From Liolophura sinensis (lineage: Eukaryota > Mollusca > Polyplacophora > Chitonida > Chitonidae), in contig NC_088304.1 of assembly GCF_032854445.1 (NCBI RefSeq), forward strand, positions 8,941,704 through 9,005,703: a stretch of 64,000 nt of DNA. The letters are read 5' to 3'. Below the pieces are notes generated by a model. That model worked only from the letters and a program-made list of their open reading frames with translations. It ran no database searches and had not been told where the DNA came from. The translations under genes were made by a program, and so were the position numbers. Positions 45,351 through 58,123 of this stretch are shown in pieces. Position 1 is the first letter of the stretch; each line of letters opens with the position of its first letter.

Positions 45351-45934
45351 TTAAGAGTGTATAGGTATTATCTGCGTTATGTTACGTTTACAATCCCCAT
45401 AGCATTTTCATTCAAACCGTATGGAAAGATACACACAGCATCCAGTATCAGTTCACAGTGGTGCATTTTGGCTGAAAAAATTGAAAAATGTGTCATCTAT
45501 AGAAGGATGAAGTCATTTTCTAATTGATACTTCTGTGGCTCTAGTAGGGTCCTGTATATGGTGTGTACATATCTCACCTTGTAACATTTGATCCCGCGTA
45601 TTGTGTGACGATTTCAATCAACGTCACAAGTTACCGCAAAAAACTAGTGCGTCAGGGTCATTCCATTAAACGCCTTAAACCAAAGATTCTTAAGTTTTAC
45701 AATGAGTATAATGCTCTCGTAAATAAAAAAAAATCCAGAATCTCTGGCGCTCTGTTCCATCCGTGTGTCTAATTCCGCGTAGCCCGGGGCTAAGGGGGTA
45801 TATTCATCGTGTTGAATTAGATCGCTTCGTTGGACACATGAACGGTTGCAATCAAAGCGCAACTGAAATACATATATTGTTATCGACAACTGATATTCCA
45901 GCATCGTTCACGATTTGAATACTGATTTCAGCCA

Positions 45935-46120
45935 GTAGCCCAGACCATGCCTGGCGTCTTTACAACATCCTTGAAAACTCTTGACTGCTTTTCTTTGCAT
46001 GATTCCGTCCTATTTTCGTACTTTGCTAGTTCTTTGGTCGTTTATAGGAATTGGCCTCGTGATTATTGACCTTCAGCGTTCTTAACTGTTGACGACTGAT
46101 ATACGTCTATTTCGACGCAT
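45935..46120 (+). repeat. interspersed repeat R2, copy 3
   Basis: Landmarks accatgcctggcgtctttac, catccttgaaaactcttgac, ggcctcgtgattattgacct and gcgttcttaactg. Confidence 0.5.
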
Positions 46121-46134
46121 ATATAGATATACTA

Positions 46135-47500
46135 CTTATACAGTTTTGTGTTGGAATGTTTCTATCATATTTTTCTTGTAACATTCATTATTTCGTTTTA
46201 ATCTCATTTTGAAAAGAATGAAGAAAATAAAACTGGGAAGATGTCCAATTCAAAACGCTTACAGGGGTCAAATATATCCAGATATGTAACAAGCTGATCA
46301 TCCCTGGTGTACAAACACTAGTGATCAAAGTTTGAAAGCTTTTTGTAGGCAACATGTTGAATTGATTCCAACCACGGCCACGTGATACGACAGAGATAGC
46401 GTATATCTTCGCATGAAGAATTTAACGATGTCCTGTGTTTTCCCATTGTATTCCCCTGACAAGTATTATTTTTTTTGCCAGGTACGAGTCTAAACTTTGA
46501 CGTTTTTGTTCACATGTGGTTTGTGTTCTTTAGTCTTTTCCTGTTGATCCAGGCGGCCGGTTGTTGTATAACTGTGTAGATGTCAAGGTATGCTGATCAG
46601 CTTCAAATTCACCTGTAGTGCTCGATGTGGCCAGTTTTGTTTCATATCATAAATTGTTCAACGTAACTAACGAAATCTGGGATCTCACTAACACGGCCAC
46701 GTTGTTTGTCCGTGTAGGCGAGGAGAGGCTCTCTAGGGTGGGGCTGAAGCTGCTCTTGAAAGTCTGTCCGTTGACGCTAATGATGGTGGTGAGCAAAACG
46801 AAAGTGAGGTGATACCTGATGCTAGAGAACCAAAGATCAGTGCACCGTTATGCTACATGGATGATAAGATTATTGTTTTGCTTGGAGGGTCTTAGAGGGT
46901 AGGGATATACTACTTAAGTGTTGTTGAGATATATTGACAGTCAGAGTAAAAAAGAAGAACGGTCCTTAAAAAAGTCAACACATTTCAGGATATTGTGAAA
47001 ATGAGTCAGGAGATCCCCCACCCCGCCCCACCCCCGAAAATATGCCCTGTTTTGTAGCGAAATAATTGAGCAAGCTACCACCGGTTTCAACGTCGTATGT
47101 CGACGTGTCTACAATACTTTGAGAGTTTAACTCGATGAAATTGCGAATGTCAGCTGTAATGGACACTGTGCAAGCTCTGCTTGACGTAAGAAAAGAGGTT
47201 TTCAAATTTGGTGACAAGACAGAAGCCTTTACGAATTAACCAATAACTGTGCACAAAAAGATTGTGCACAAAACTTCCAAGCTGCAAACAAGTCCAAAAA
47301 TTCCTAATCCACGGGAAAACAGTTGAGACGCCCTATTACGCCCTCAGGAACCGGGGGGAATCTAGCTGTCTGTCCAATCTCATGCATGAGCAATACCCTA
47401 GTCTTGTTCGAAAATTCTACAAATCACGTCAGCGGGGTCCCCAGCCATAGAAAACAGTATGTATCACGTTTGTGGATTATAGTGGTGATTATGGGCCTCG
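46135..47500 (+). other. possible degenerate ORF1 region of the following LINE
   Basis: Short frames only. The end (47260-47500) runs into the LINE endonuclease region with frames such as 47323-47511, so the LINE may start in here, but no zinc knuckle or other ORF1 motif was found. Confidence 0.3.
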
Positions 47501-47549
47501 TGGTATGGTGAAGATGAATTCGGCTATTCCACTCTGAGTGTTTAGCTTT

Positions 47550-50500
47550 ACACCCATGGACTTCCATATCTTTACATACAACTGCTGTTCTGTGGAAAAG
47601 TTCATTACCTCTGCTTAGATCTCTGTGATACCTTTTACTTATGTTTACTTCATGAAATGTGGCTTCTCATAAGCGATCTTAACATTCTGAACTCTGACAG
47701 TGCTGACTTCTATGTTTCCGCAGAGGGTGATACTACCCTTGCTAAAGGTAGACTCTGTGAATGCATTGTCTTTCTATGGAGAAAATAGTTCGGTGCTAAG
47801 ATTCAATTCGTTGACTACGGGTGATCACTGAGTTGTTGAGATTCGTGTCTGTTAAATATTTGTGTTTATATGTCGACGAAGTGTTGATGATAATCTTTTA
47901 TCGACTTGTCTCAGTAAGTTGCGTGCTATGATTGAAGATTCTGATATTCCTAATGTTCTTATTGGTGGTGAATGGAATGCGCATGCTTCACGCTTTTTTG
48001 GTGATGAACTTAAGTCTTACTGCTTTTGTCACGACATACGTATTTCCGACTTTGAATTCTTGCCCGCCGATTCTTACATTCATATTTCTGACGATCACGT
48101 GACAAACCTCATGGTTAGATCATTTTGTTTCCTCTGTGAATGTAATCAGGGCTGTTCAATCTGTTGAGGTCTTATACGACGTTGTTTCGTCTGATCATTT
48201 TCCTGTATGTATTACTTCCAGTTGTGATGCCCTATCAACGCTGAGCTACAACTCATAATCCAAAGAGTCTCGTTCCTCTGTTGATTAAAATAAAGTAAGT
48301 AATGTCGATCTTCAGATTGTGACTGTGCTTAAATAATTTTAATGATATCTCCATTGCTTTAGAAGCTATCCTGTGTAGGGAGTCTGATTGTACAGAGCAC
48401 GCTGGTAATATTTATAACTATTATAATGTGACTGTACACGCTTTGTTTTCCGCTGGATTTAATTCCCTTGCTAAGTCTAGAAACACTGTGGCTATACTGT
48501 ACAAAGTATGGAATGAATGTGTGTGTGTGAGTTGACATGTGAAGGGATAAATTTTACTGTATACTTAACGATGTATCTACAAGTGTCATTTGGCCGAGGT
48601 CTTGAACATTTTGTCTCAGTCAGATACATCTAATATGAATCTCATTACTTCCGATACATGACGTTATATTGTGTCTCAACTTAAACCTAACAAATCCCCA
48701 GGTTTTGATGGTCTTTGTGCCGAACATCTGATACATGACGTTATATTGTGTCTCAACTTAAACCTAACAAATCCCCAGGTTTTGATGGTCTTTGTGCCGA
48801 ACATCTGATACATGACGTTATATTGTGTCTCATCTGAAACCTAACAAATCCCCAGGTTTTTGATGGTCTTTGTGCCGAACATCTGATACATGACGTTATA
48901 TTGTGTCTCAACTTAAACCTAACAAAATCCCCAGGTTTTGATGGTCTTTGTGCCGAACATCTGATACATGACGTTATATTGTGTCTGAAACCTAACAAAT
49001 CCCCAGGTTTTGATGGTCTTTGTGCCGAACATCTGATACATGACGTTATATTGTGTCTCAACTTAAACCTAACAAATCCCCAGGTTTTGATGGTCTTTGT
49101 GCCGAACATCTGATACATGACGTTATATTGTGTCTCATCTTAAACCTAACAAATCCCCAGGTTTTGATGGTCTTTGTGCCGAACATCTGATACATGACGT
49201 TATATTGTGTCTCAACTTAAACCTAACAAATCCCCAGGTTTTGATGGTCTTTGTGCCGAACATCTGATACATGACGTTATATTGTGTCTCATCTTAAACC
49301 TAACAAATCCCCAGGTTTTGATGGTCTTTGTGCCGAACATCTGATACATGACGTTATATTGTGTCTCAACTTAAACCTAACAAATCCCCCAGGTTTTGAT
49401 GGTCTTTGTGCCGAACATCTGATACATGACGTTATATTGTGTCTCATCTTAAACCTAACAAATCCCCAGGTTTTGATGGTCTTTGTGCCGAACATCTGAT
49501 ACATGACGTTATATTGTGTCTCAACTTAAACCTAACAAATCCCCAGGTTTTGATGGTCTTTGTGCCGAACATCTGATACATGACGTTATATTGTGTCTCA
49601 TCTTAAACCTAACAAATCCCCAGGTTTTGATGGTCTTTGTGCCGAACATCTGATACATGACGTTATATTGTGTCTCAACTTAAACCTAACAAATCCCCAG
49701 GTTTTGATGGTCTTTGTGGCCGAACATCTGATACATGACGTTTATAATTGTGTCTCAACTTAAACCTAACAAATCCCCAGGTTTTGATGGTCTTTGTGCC
49801 GAACATCTGAAACATGACGTTATATTGTGTCTCATCTTAAACCTAACAAATCCCCAGGTTTTGATGGTCTTTGTGCCGAACATCTGATACATGACGTTAT
49901 ATTGTCTCTCAACTTAAACCTAACAAATCCCCAGGTTTTGATGGTCTTTGTGCCGAACATCTGATACATGACGTTATATTGTCTCTCAACTTTAACCTAA
50001 CAAATCCCCAGGTTTTGATGGTCTTTGTGCCGAACATCTGATACATGACGTTATATTGTGTCTCAACTTAAACCTAACAAATCCCCAGGTTTTGATGGTC
50101 TTTGTGCCGAACATCTGGATACATGACGTTATATTGTGTCTCATCTTAAACCTAACAAATCCCCAGGTTTTGATGGTCTTTGTGCCGAACATCTGATACA
50201 TGACGTTATATTGTGTCCTCATCTTAAACCTAACAAATCCCCAGGTTTTGATGGTCTTTGTGCCGAACATCTGATACATGACGTTATATTGTGTCTCATC
50301 TTAAACCTAACAAATCCCCAGGTTTTGATGGTCTTTGTGCCGAACATCTGATACATGACGTTATATTGTGTCTCATCTTAAACCTAACAAATCCCCAGGT
50401 TTTGATGGTCTTTGTGCCGAACATCTGATACATGACGTTATATTGTGTCTCAACTTAAACCTAACAAATCCCCAGGTTTTGATGGTCTTTGTGCCGAACA

Positions 50501-51070
50501 TCTGATACATGACGTTATATTGTGTCTCAACTTAAACCTAACAAATCCCCAGGTTTTGATGGTCTCTGTGCCGAACATCTGAAATATGCCTCGGTCGCTA
50601 TGTATATTCATTTATGTATGTGCCTTAATGCAATGATGATGTGTGTCACCTGATCTGACGCGTGTACCTATTGTTAAGTACAAATCTGGGGACATTACGT
50701 CTTTAGATAACTATCGGCCGATACTGTTGCCCCTGTTATCTTTAAGGTACTAGAATGCTACAACCTACTAGAATACGAGAAGTATTAGAATAACTATGTG
50801 AAATCCAGCTGTATTACTCTGATTGTCACTTTAAATTTAAAAATGCCCATTCCACTGATCGCTGTTTTTACGTATTGAAGGAAGTTATTAATTTGTCATT
50901 TATGGCCTGTGTACTGTGAATCTATGTTCCACAAATTACAAACCATGTTTAATAATACATATAGCTGCAGTGCTATTCTGCCAGACCAGTCTGTCGTCGG
51001 ATGTTATGTTCGTCTCTTCAATGCATTTCATATGGAATGAACTGTTATGCTAAATTATGTAAGAGGCCAT
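47550..51070 (+). pseudogene. degenerate APE-type LINE, expanded by a 77-bp tandem repeat
   Basis: Pieces of a LINE ORF2 occur in order. Endonuclease N-terminal part is about 47570-47790 (DLNILNSDSADFYVSAEGD). Its middle is 47862-48100 (NVLIGGEWNAHASR, FEFLPADSYIHISDDH) and its end about 48165-48225 (VLYDVVSSDHFPVCIT). Reverse transcriptase start is KPNKSPGFDGLCAEHL inside the tandem array (48655-50585). After the array come YKSGDITSLDNYRPI (about 50680-50720) and HSTDRCFYVLKEVIN (about 50850-50895). Stops and frameshifts are frequent. The clade cannot be fixed from these pieces. Confidence 0.75.
48655..50585 (+). repeat. 77-bp tandem array, about 25 units, derived from LINE reverse transcriptase
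   Basis: Successive acgttatattg sites are 77 bases apart (48661, 48738 and so on). Each unit includes aaatccccaggttttgatgg, encoding KSPGFDG in one frame. Units differ by single-base indels and an aactt/atctt variant, which alternates regularly between about 49058 and 49690 (154-bp higher-order unit). 77 is not a multiple of three, so the array cannot keep a frame. Confidence 0.93.
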
Positions 51071-51247
51071 TCAGAAGCTTTTGCAAATTTCTTTTCTATT
51101 CTTCTTTATGTATTGTGCTATTTATGGACCACGTGTCTGAAATAGAGTTATATATACATATATGTTAAGAAACTGTTGTGTACATGCATCTAAACATGTT
51201 TTCAATATTTTGTTGTTGTGAATAACAGGTGATACTTCGGCTTCGTG

Positions 51248-54200
51248 ATGGGGTCATTATCGATTGCTCTGTCAAAGTATGCTGTTATCTTTGCCATTTT
51301 GGCCAACCCCTCAACTTTTGTAAGTGTTTCATATTTTTTGCCATAGTGTATTAAGATAACGACCCGATTTTGCTTTATTGAACAGTTCAACAGTTTCTTG
51401 CGTTGTTTGTTAAATAAGATTAAATAACTAAATAACTTTGATTTACAGAGACCTTTGTGTTTGCATAATATGATTATATAATTTGCCATTTTAAGTAATT
51501 TACAACTATACTTTATTAAATAAATATGTGATAGTCACATTAAAGAATAATGTTAGGTTAAGACAACTCTGCTTTACTATTGTGTTTATTTGTAGTATAA
51601 AGTTGGAGTGAATTCCTTCCGCGTACGAAAACCATTGCCAAACTTCACAGGTTTTATGAAATTTACTTACCTGTGTCACGGTTGCTCCATAAATTTATGG
51701 ATAGTTTGAAGTTCACTAACGAATCTATGAATGTATGGGTTGAATAATTAATAGATAAGCAAATGGCTGGTCGTATAGGCGCAGCCGTGTACGATGACTT
51801 TGGGTGACGTAAGGAGCTGATGTAAATTTACTCGTTTTATTTTCAGACGAAGGCGTTGTGCCCGGAGCTCCGGTTGGTAAAACAGGTATTGCGAGTGTCT
51901 AGGAACTGGGAAAGGTATAGATGTTCGACATATGGTGACGAGTGTAGTAACAAATATGTTGAAATATATCCATACTGTTCGAGTCCATACAATTTTTGCT
52001 ATACCCGAAATTGTCGAAATAGTTGCGAGGGTATGTATCACCTTAACGGATCCCGTGTGTGCATGAGACAGTGCCCGGGACAGTATTACCAGGATGTCTC
52101 TCAAGACAAAATTGTGTTCAGAATGCCACCCGGATTGCACCAGGTTGTTTCGGCCCGTCGGAGAAGGACTGTTCTGCGTGTCGCTTCGCTCGCCTGGGAC
52201 GCTCCTGTGTATCAAACTGTCTCCGTGGGTTACATTCTTGACACATCGACACCACCTGCCACTTGTATCAGACCCCGAGGAATGTTCGGGTTACATCCTG
52301 AAATCATCATGTGTTGATCAGTTGCCCGTCTGGTTTCTATCCCGTCAACACGGCTGATCCACCGAACTGCGGGGAGTGTAACTCGCTGTGTAAAACATGT
52401 TCAGGGCAGAAGATAATCAATGCCTTACTGTTCAGAGTTCCGGCATGGTTCAGACTGTGTTTCATCTTGTCCAATGAACGCACCTTTTATCTTTAAACAA
52501 GAATGTTTTTAAAGAATTGCCCTGTTAGTAACGGGTGTGAACAGTTTGTGGTAAAATGCTGCTGTGGAACAGGACTTGTGTTACTGATTGTCCACGTTCC
52601 CAAACCGTTCAATCTAATGGGGGTGTGCCAGACAACATGTCCAAGGTTTCAACACGAAAAAAAATGTGTGGATGCTTGTCCAAGAGGCAGATATCAGGAT
52701 GGAAAAGATTGTGTTGAACAGTGTCCTTTAAATAAGGTTTATAGATGGGGGGTCTTGCGTTCACAAATGTAAACGTCTCTCGTTTGGTCGAAGTTGCCCG
52801 AGACCAGTGCCCTGGAAAAATGCCCCAAATCAATGGGAACTTGTGTACAAGGCTGTCCAGAAACTCTTTACTACGTAAACCCCGATGATAACAGCTGTGT
52901 TGCGATTTGCCCGTATGTGATCTTCAGGGAGCAATGCGTGAAACAATGTCCCCATAATTACTTCCCTTCGAAGGACAGGGTGTGTGTTGTGTGTGATAGA
53001 ATGTGCGATGGATGCCATGGACCAGGACCTGGAAATTGCGCTTCTTGTAAATTCTTTAACAGCAGTGGAGCGTGTGTGACGAACTGCTCCATACATTCGT
53101 ACGTGTATGAGAAAACATGCTTCCACAACTGTCCATCTGGAACTGTTTCGCTTGTAGACGACAAAGTTTGCCGTACACAGTGTCCTAACTCCTTATTTCA
53201 ACAACAGCCGTACCTGTGTAAAGCTCTGTCCGTCATACACCTTTAATAAAACCTGTTTCGATAGGTGCCCACGAGGAACATTCATTATGGGAGAAAACAA
53301 GGAATGTATGAAGTGTCCACAAAAAATGCGATTTTCTTTCCAGGGAAATTGCTTAGATGCTTGTCCTGACATCTCGCCTTACCACCGAAAAGGGTCCTCG
53401 ATCTGTCTCGAAGAATGTCCATTGGATACTACTCATATTCCGGGAGAAAGAATCTGCCACAAGTTAGAAGGTTCTCAGGTAAAGATTGTCCATGTCGTTT
53501 CAAGGCTTTGATTTCCGAGGCATGCACAAAAGATAGACCTTTCACTGAGAGAGGGTAAAACACCTATGAGTGAAAAAATCACCACCTGTGTTTGTTACTC
53601 CCACTCCTATCTATTTACCTTATTGTAATAGCCATTTTGTCCGTCTGTCCGTCCGTATTCGTTTCTGGGCTATATGTCCAGTCGTTTTCCACGTTTAGTC
53701 TTAGTTCTTGGTGGATATATAGATACACCGATGACGGCGTGTCACGACGGCGTGTCACATTTGTTGATGTGGTCGGTTGTCATAGTAACCACATAGCCAT
53801 TTCCCTTATATATACTATATAAATAGATATGATTTCGTGTCCGGGCTACAACGCCAATTGTTTTCGTCGTAGAGCTTCATTTTTACAGATTTTTTTACAT
53901 AAATAGATGAGTATGTGTCCCGACTCAGACCTGTCCATTTGCGCGGGATTTTCCTTCTTTATATATCATTAATCAATTAATAATCAGCAGAACTCTCTGA
54001 GCATGATTTCAATTCTGATTGCAGTGTAAATGTATAATAAACAGCCTGGCGAGTGATGTAAGGTTTTATGTCTAGAAATATTCTGATACATATGTATTAA
54101 GATTTTTTAAAATATAAATATTAACCGTACGACGTATTAGTTCAGTGGGAAAAAAGATGTTTATTAACAATGCGTTTCCTATTTTTTGGTAGTAGTTTTG

Positions 54201-57200
54201 CAGTGTGTATGCAGTTAAGCTTTCATCTCATTTGAACAACTCAAATGATCATATTTAATAATCAACAGATCAATCAAACGAGAATAAAGTCGAGATATTC
54301 GGATGCACAATTATGACTTTTCCCGAAATAATATTCTTTATTGCTTCTATCATTGTGTGCAATGGACTGACTTAGTTGCCACAGTTATACGGAAATGTAA
54401 GATCTCTAATTATACATTTTGCAGGTAACGAGGGTATGCCCTAAAATTACCAAGATGTACACAGATGACAGCAGGTGTACGTGTTCAGATTATATTGCCA
54501 AATGCAAGTCTGAGGGTGCAAGTTGTGACGCCGTGTATATGAAAATAACAGATGATTGCTGGAATGGAAAGGAAACTTGGTGTGGCTTTGGCAGTTGTCT
54601 GTCTAGCTGTGCCGGTCTTTACAGAATATACGGCACCCGGATTTGTGTAACAAGATGTCCTCACGGTTACCACGATAGCAACAGAAGGCCATGGCTATGT
54701 TTCCCATGTCATCCATTGTGCGACGGTTGTTTTGGGCCTTTAAATTCTCATTGCTCTGCATGTAGGTTTGCCGCCCTAGGAGCGACATGTGTATCAAAAT
54801 GCCCCACCAGATATTTAAATCCTAAAACTAAGCATTGTACAGACCACTGCCCATATATGATTTTTAAGCAACAGTGCTTACTTCGCTGTCCCAGTGGTTA
54901 TTTTAGATCCCAAAACCAGTGTAGTGAGTGTGATAATATGTGCGATACCTGTCATGGTCCTGGGGTAAGCAACTGTGATTCATGTCGACATTTCAACAAC
55001 AACGGTATATGTGTCCAGCAGTGCCCTAAGTACACATATGAGGAAATGTGTTTAGACAAATGCCCCGATCGGACAGCTCTCTACAGTCCAGGAAAAACCT
55101 GCTTGAAGTTGTGCCCTGACGACCTGCCGTTTTCTTTTCGTCAAAAATGCTTAAAGATTTGTCCCACAGAATCTCCTTTTTATGAAAAGGGAAAACAGCT
55201 CTGCGTTGGAGAATGTCCCCAGTACACAGCACATTCTCCGGAGGACACACTTTGTCGAGACCGGTGTCCAGAACTCAGACCAATGAAACTGGACGGCGTT
55301 TGTGTGGAGGAATGCCCTTCGTCTAAGAATATGACCTACATGGAAACGTGTTTAACAGGCTGCCCAGCGAAGACCATCATTAAGGCCGGCACAAACATCT
55401 GCATTCCTTGTCCACCTGATCGCTTCTTGTACCATAACGATTGTGTATCTAAATGTCCGTTCTTTTCAGCAGGTGAAGAACAGAGATGTCAAGAGAACTT
55501 CCGCATGCTTTTGATATGGTTGTCCATAAGTATTTTGTTCGCTTTATCTCTGTGGTTCTATAAAAAACGTGCCATTGATTCGGTAAAGAGTCTGGAGAAG
55601 GCAAAGCAGGACAAAGATAAGGTAGGTTGTTATTGTTGACTAAGCAAAGCCATTGTTCTGCCTAAGCCATGCTCCAAGGGACGCAAATCTGATTAATATG
55701 GAGACTGATGTTAGTATAGATTTAAAAAGGCCACAACTCACAAGCAAGGGTCACTATGGTCTTCTCCGTAAACACCATGGGTTTTACATTTAATAGAGTC
55801 AAAGCCGCAGCGGTGAAAAATGCGGCTAGCTATGCACATTATGGGCATTAATATTCAAATTGATGCAAGGATAGACCTGAAAAGACTATATATGCGATGG
55901 CAACATTTCTTACTCCTTGGGACGTTTAGAAAAAAATCTTTCATAATTTTTTCCCTCTTTTTAACTGGGTTAACCATGCATTTTTGTTGAGGAACCAGTA
56001 TTTGCGATTTCTCTACATAACAGCACAAATGATGCTCGGCATTACCAGGCAGCCAACTTCGTAAATCACCTTCTCACCTTATGAAGGGGTCAGAAGCCTG
56101 CCTTACACTACTGCTCAAAGAAGCCTTCACATCGTACACATATGACTAATTAAGATAATCCAGAATGACCAATGAAAACTTCTGTGCCCCTATAAGCAAA
56201 CCCCTGCATCATTGAATAACACATATTTCGTCGCTTTTCACTCTTAGCAGAAAACCAAACATATTTTGACAGAACCTATAATGAATGGATTCCAGTGGCC
56301 TGTAGAATAAATGCCACTCATTCAACTGTAGAGAATGGAAACTTTGTGGATGAAATTGATTTATATTGCTTTCCAGAAACTTCACGAGGTCGATATTGAG
56401 GTTTTGGCAGCATCTGATGTGACAATGGATACCACAGGTGGTGCATCGGATGAGGTTAACATCACCGGTAATATCACGGTGCCATTACAGTCAAGGAATG
56501 AAACGATGGAGAGTCTAACACCAACGTCTATGTATCTCCGATCTCCAATATCTACCAATAGGACGATGTATGTTGCTCAGGAATCGACAACACTACCGGA
56601 TTCTGCTGCAGCGACTACAGGTTTGCCCTTCCCAACGAAGACGCAAATCCACCAGGAGCAAACTGGTACTTTGAACTTATTGCCAGCTGTTCAACCTGCA
56701 TCATCCAGGCGTTTCCTCTCTGGAGGGGCTCTACCATGGCCGACAGCTTCCTCTCTACACTCGGCTTCTCATGCAAAGCTGTCATTGTCTTCTGATCAAA
56801 ATGATGGGAAGGTGTTCGAGTACACCTCTCCCAGCTTACACCAGGTAAAATCATATGATTCTGTAACATACTCTTGCGTGACGACAGCCCTAACCGCCAA
56901 CACTCAACGAGATACAACGCTGGAATGCTTGAATGGAATTATCGAGTTACAACAGTTACATAGCGATCAACCAGTTGGAGAATCCAAGAATGCCAGTTCT
57001 GTGGAACCTGAAGCTGAGTCCAGACACACTGAGGATGATCCATCTTACAGCGACAGCAGGATTTCTAAACGGCCACCGACTGGTGAGCTTTTCACCTCTA
57101 CACGTATGCAAGACGATAAAGAAGTAAATATGTTCCCGGACAGAAACAGTTCGGGGACTCTGACATCAGCTAAAACATTCGATCCATACAGGCAGCAGCC

Positions 57201-57345
57201 CGTTTCTAAGAAACAGTTTAACGAATGTGAGCAACTCAGTGGGCTACCACAAGGTGATATAAACAGTCTAGTGGAAATGAAGCCTTCTGGCACAATGTCT
57301 GATATTCCTCATCATAATCACGATTTGGAGGAAACCTTTGTGTAA
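51248..57345 (+). CDS. cysteine-rich furin-repeat transmembrane receptor, four exons, exon 2 frameshifted
   Basis: Exon 1 (51248-51319) encodes a 24-residue signal peptide (MGSLSIALSKYAVIFAILA) with donor TTT|GTAAGT. Exon 2 (51847-53478) and exon 3 (54425-55621) each encode a Cys-rich ectodomain of furin-like repeats. Exon 3 ends with a transmembrane helix (MLLIWLSISILFALSLWFY) and a Lys-rich stop-transfer segment. Exon 4 (56377-57345) encodes a 322-residue Ser/Thr-rich tail ending at TAA. All junctions are phase 0 with GT/AG borders. Exon 2 is interrupted by several frameshifts, so the full chain is not translatable as given; splicing exon 1 to exon 3 would keep the frame. Furin-like Cys repeats occur in EGF/insulin receptors and PC5-type proteases. 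No kinase or death domain is visible in the tail. Ligand unknown. Confidence 0.7.
51847..53478 (+). pseudogene. frameshifted Cys-rich ectodomain exon (exon 2)
   Basis: Starts in frame after acceptor attttcag (TKALCPEL..) and ends CAG|GTAAAG. Between them homology to exon 3 jumps between frames at about 52110, 52220-52330, 52440-52500, 52750-52800 and 53220-53260. Recognisable pieces in different frames are CSACRFARLGRSCVSNC, CGECNSLCKTC, CDRMCDGCHGPGPGNC and CPQKMRFSFQGNC. Long intact frames elsewhere in the window argue against general sequencing error, so decay of this exon is likely. Confidence 0.65.
53479..54424 (+). other. intron between the two ectodomain exons
   Basis: AT-rich. Has a pyrimidine-rich patch with short tccg repeats near 53640-53660 and a second weakly similar stretch near 53835-53900. 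No exon recognised. Confidence 0.45.
54425..55621 (+). CDS. intact Cys-rich ectodomain and transmembrane exon (exon 3)
   Basis: 399 codons without a break. Order: a Cys-rich N-terminal block (CTCSDYIAKC, CWNGKETWCGFGSC), furin-like repeats with the signature CHPLCDGCFGPLNSHCSAC and CDNMCDTCHGPGVSNCDSC, a series of CxxxCP modules, the membrane helix at about residues 361-380 and KKRAIDSVKSLEKAK. It aligns with exon 2 from its first residues, so the two arose by internal duplication. Confidence 0.82.
55622..56376 (+). other. intron before the cytoplasmic tail exon
   Basis: Donor AAG|GTAGGT and acceptor tattgctttccag. No repeat recognised. The ATG at 56335 lies in the intron and is not a start. 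Confidence 0.45.
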
Positions 57346-57484
57346 ACTTGAACACAATCTGCACCGGTTAAGTAGCCGAAAGAACGGTGAACTGCTTTCC
57401 ATGTGTACAATATAACTACAGTCCTCAGGTCACGGTGAAATGCGTGAAAGATTTGAAATGACTTCTGTAGTATTCTGCTGGTGG

Positions 57485-57990
57485 GCTAACTATCCACGAG
57501 ACCTAATCCCTTTGCATTGTTTCAGTGTGATTGTATGCTAAAAATGTGATGATAACATTTTGATTAATTCTAGACTAGTGACGTATGATAAATTGCAATT
57601 AACATCACTGTATTGTTTTACCTAATTCTACTTAAGCCTTGGTTCTATGGGACGTATAAATTGCTAATATTTATGCCTACACATAAACAGTTAGAGTAAA
57701 ACCCTGACTAAGGTGAATCGACAAGAGGCCGTGTTTCACCGGTTACGTGTGACCATTTGCCAGCTGTCACAATGTTGTCGCTCCTCTGGCTTTGTTCTCT
57801 GTGCTGTGCGTCTTTTATTTATATTTCAATGTGATCATTTGCTACTTTTTAAGCATTTACATGAACAGTTAGAATAAAACCGTAAACTGAGGTAAATTGA
57901 CAAAGAGCCTGTGTTTCGCCGGTTACGTATGACCATTTGTTAAATATCAGACTGTCTTGTTTTACTTTATGAGCTATTAGTATTTTATAT
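57485..57990 (+). repeat. interspersed repeat R1, opposite orientation, long copy plus partial
   Basis: The reverse complement of the 44110-44680 landmarks: ctgctggtgggctaac, ctttgcattgtttcagtgtg, attgcaattaacatcactg, acctaattctacttaagcc, agttagagtaaaaccctgac, tgctgtgcgtctttt. A second, shorter copy follows at about 57830-57990. Strand nominal. Confidence 0.6.
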
Positions 57991-58123
57991 ATTGACGGAT
58001 TAGTCTCCACAGCTCTCGTAACTTGCCATGTTTTAGGGTCGAATCCAACTCCAGTTCTGATTACAGCGTAACGTGGTGGATTTTGTTATGGAGCAATTAC
58101 TGATTATTGCGATTTGAAATAAA

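Noticed and set aside
45153-45527. 124-codon plus frame as a gene
   Set aside because: It overlaps repeat R2, which recurs elsewhere without an open frame.
48753-50351. Repeat-containing open frames of about 70-120 codons on both strands
   Set aside because: They are by-products of the 77-bp array, which changes frame every unit.
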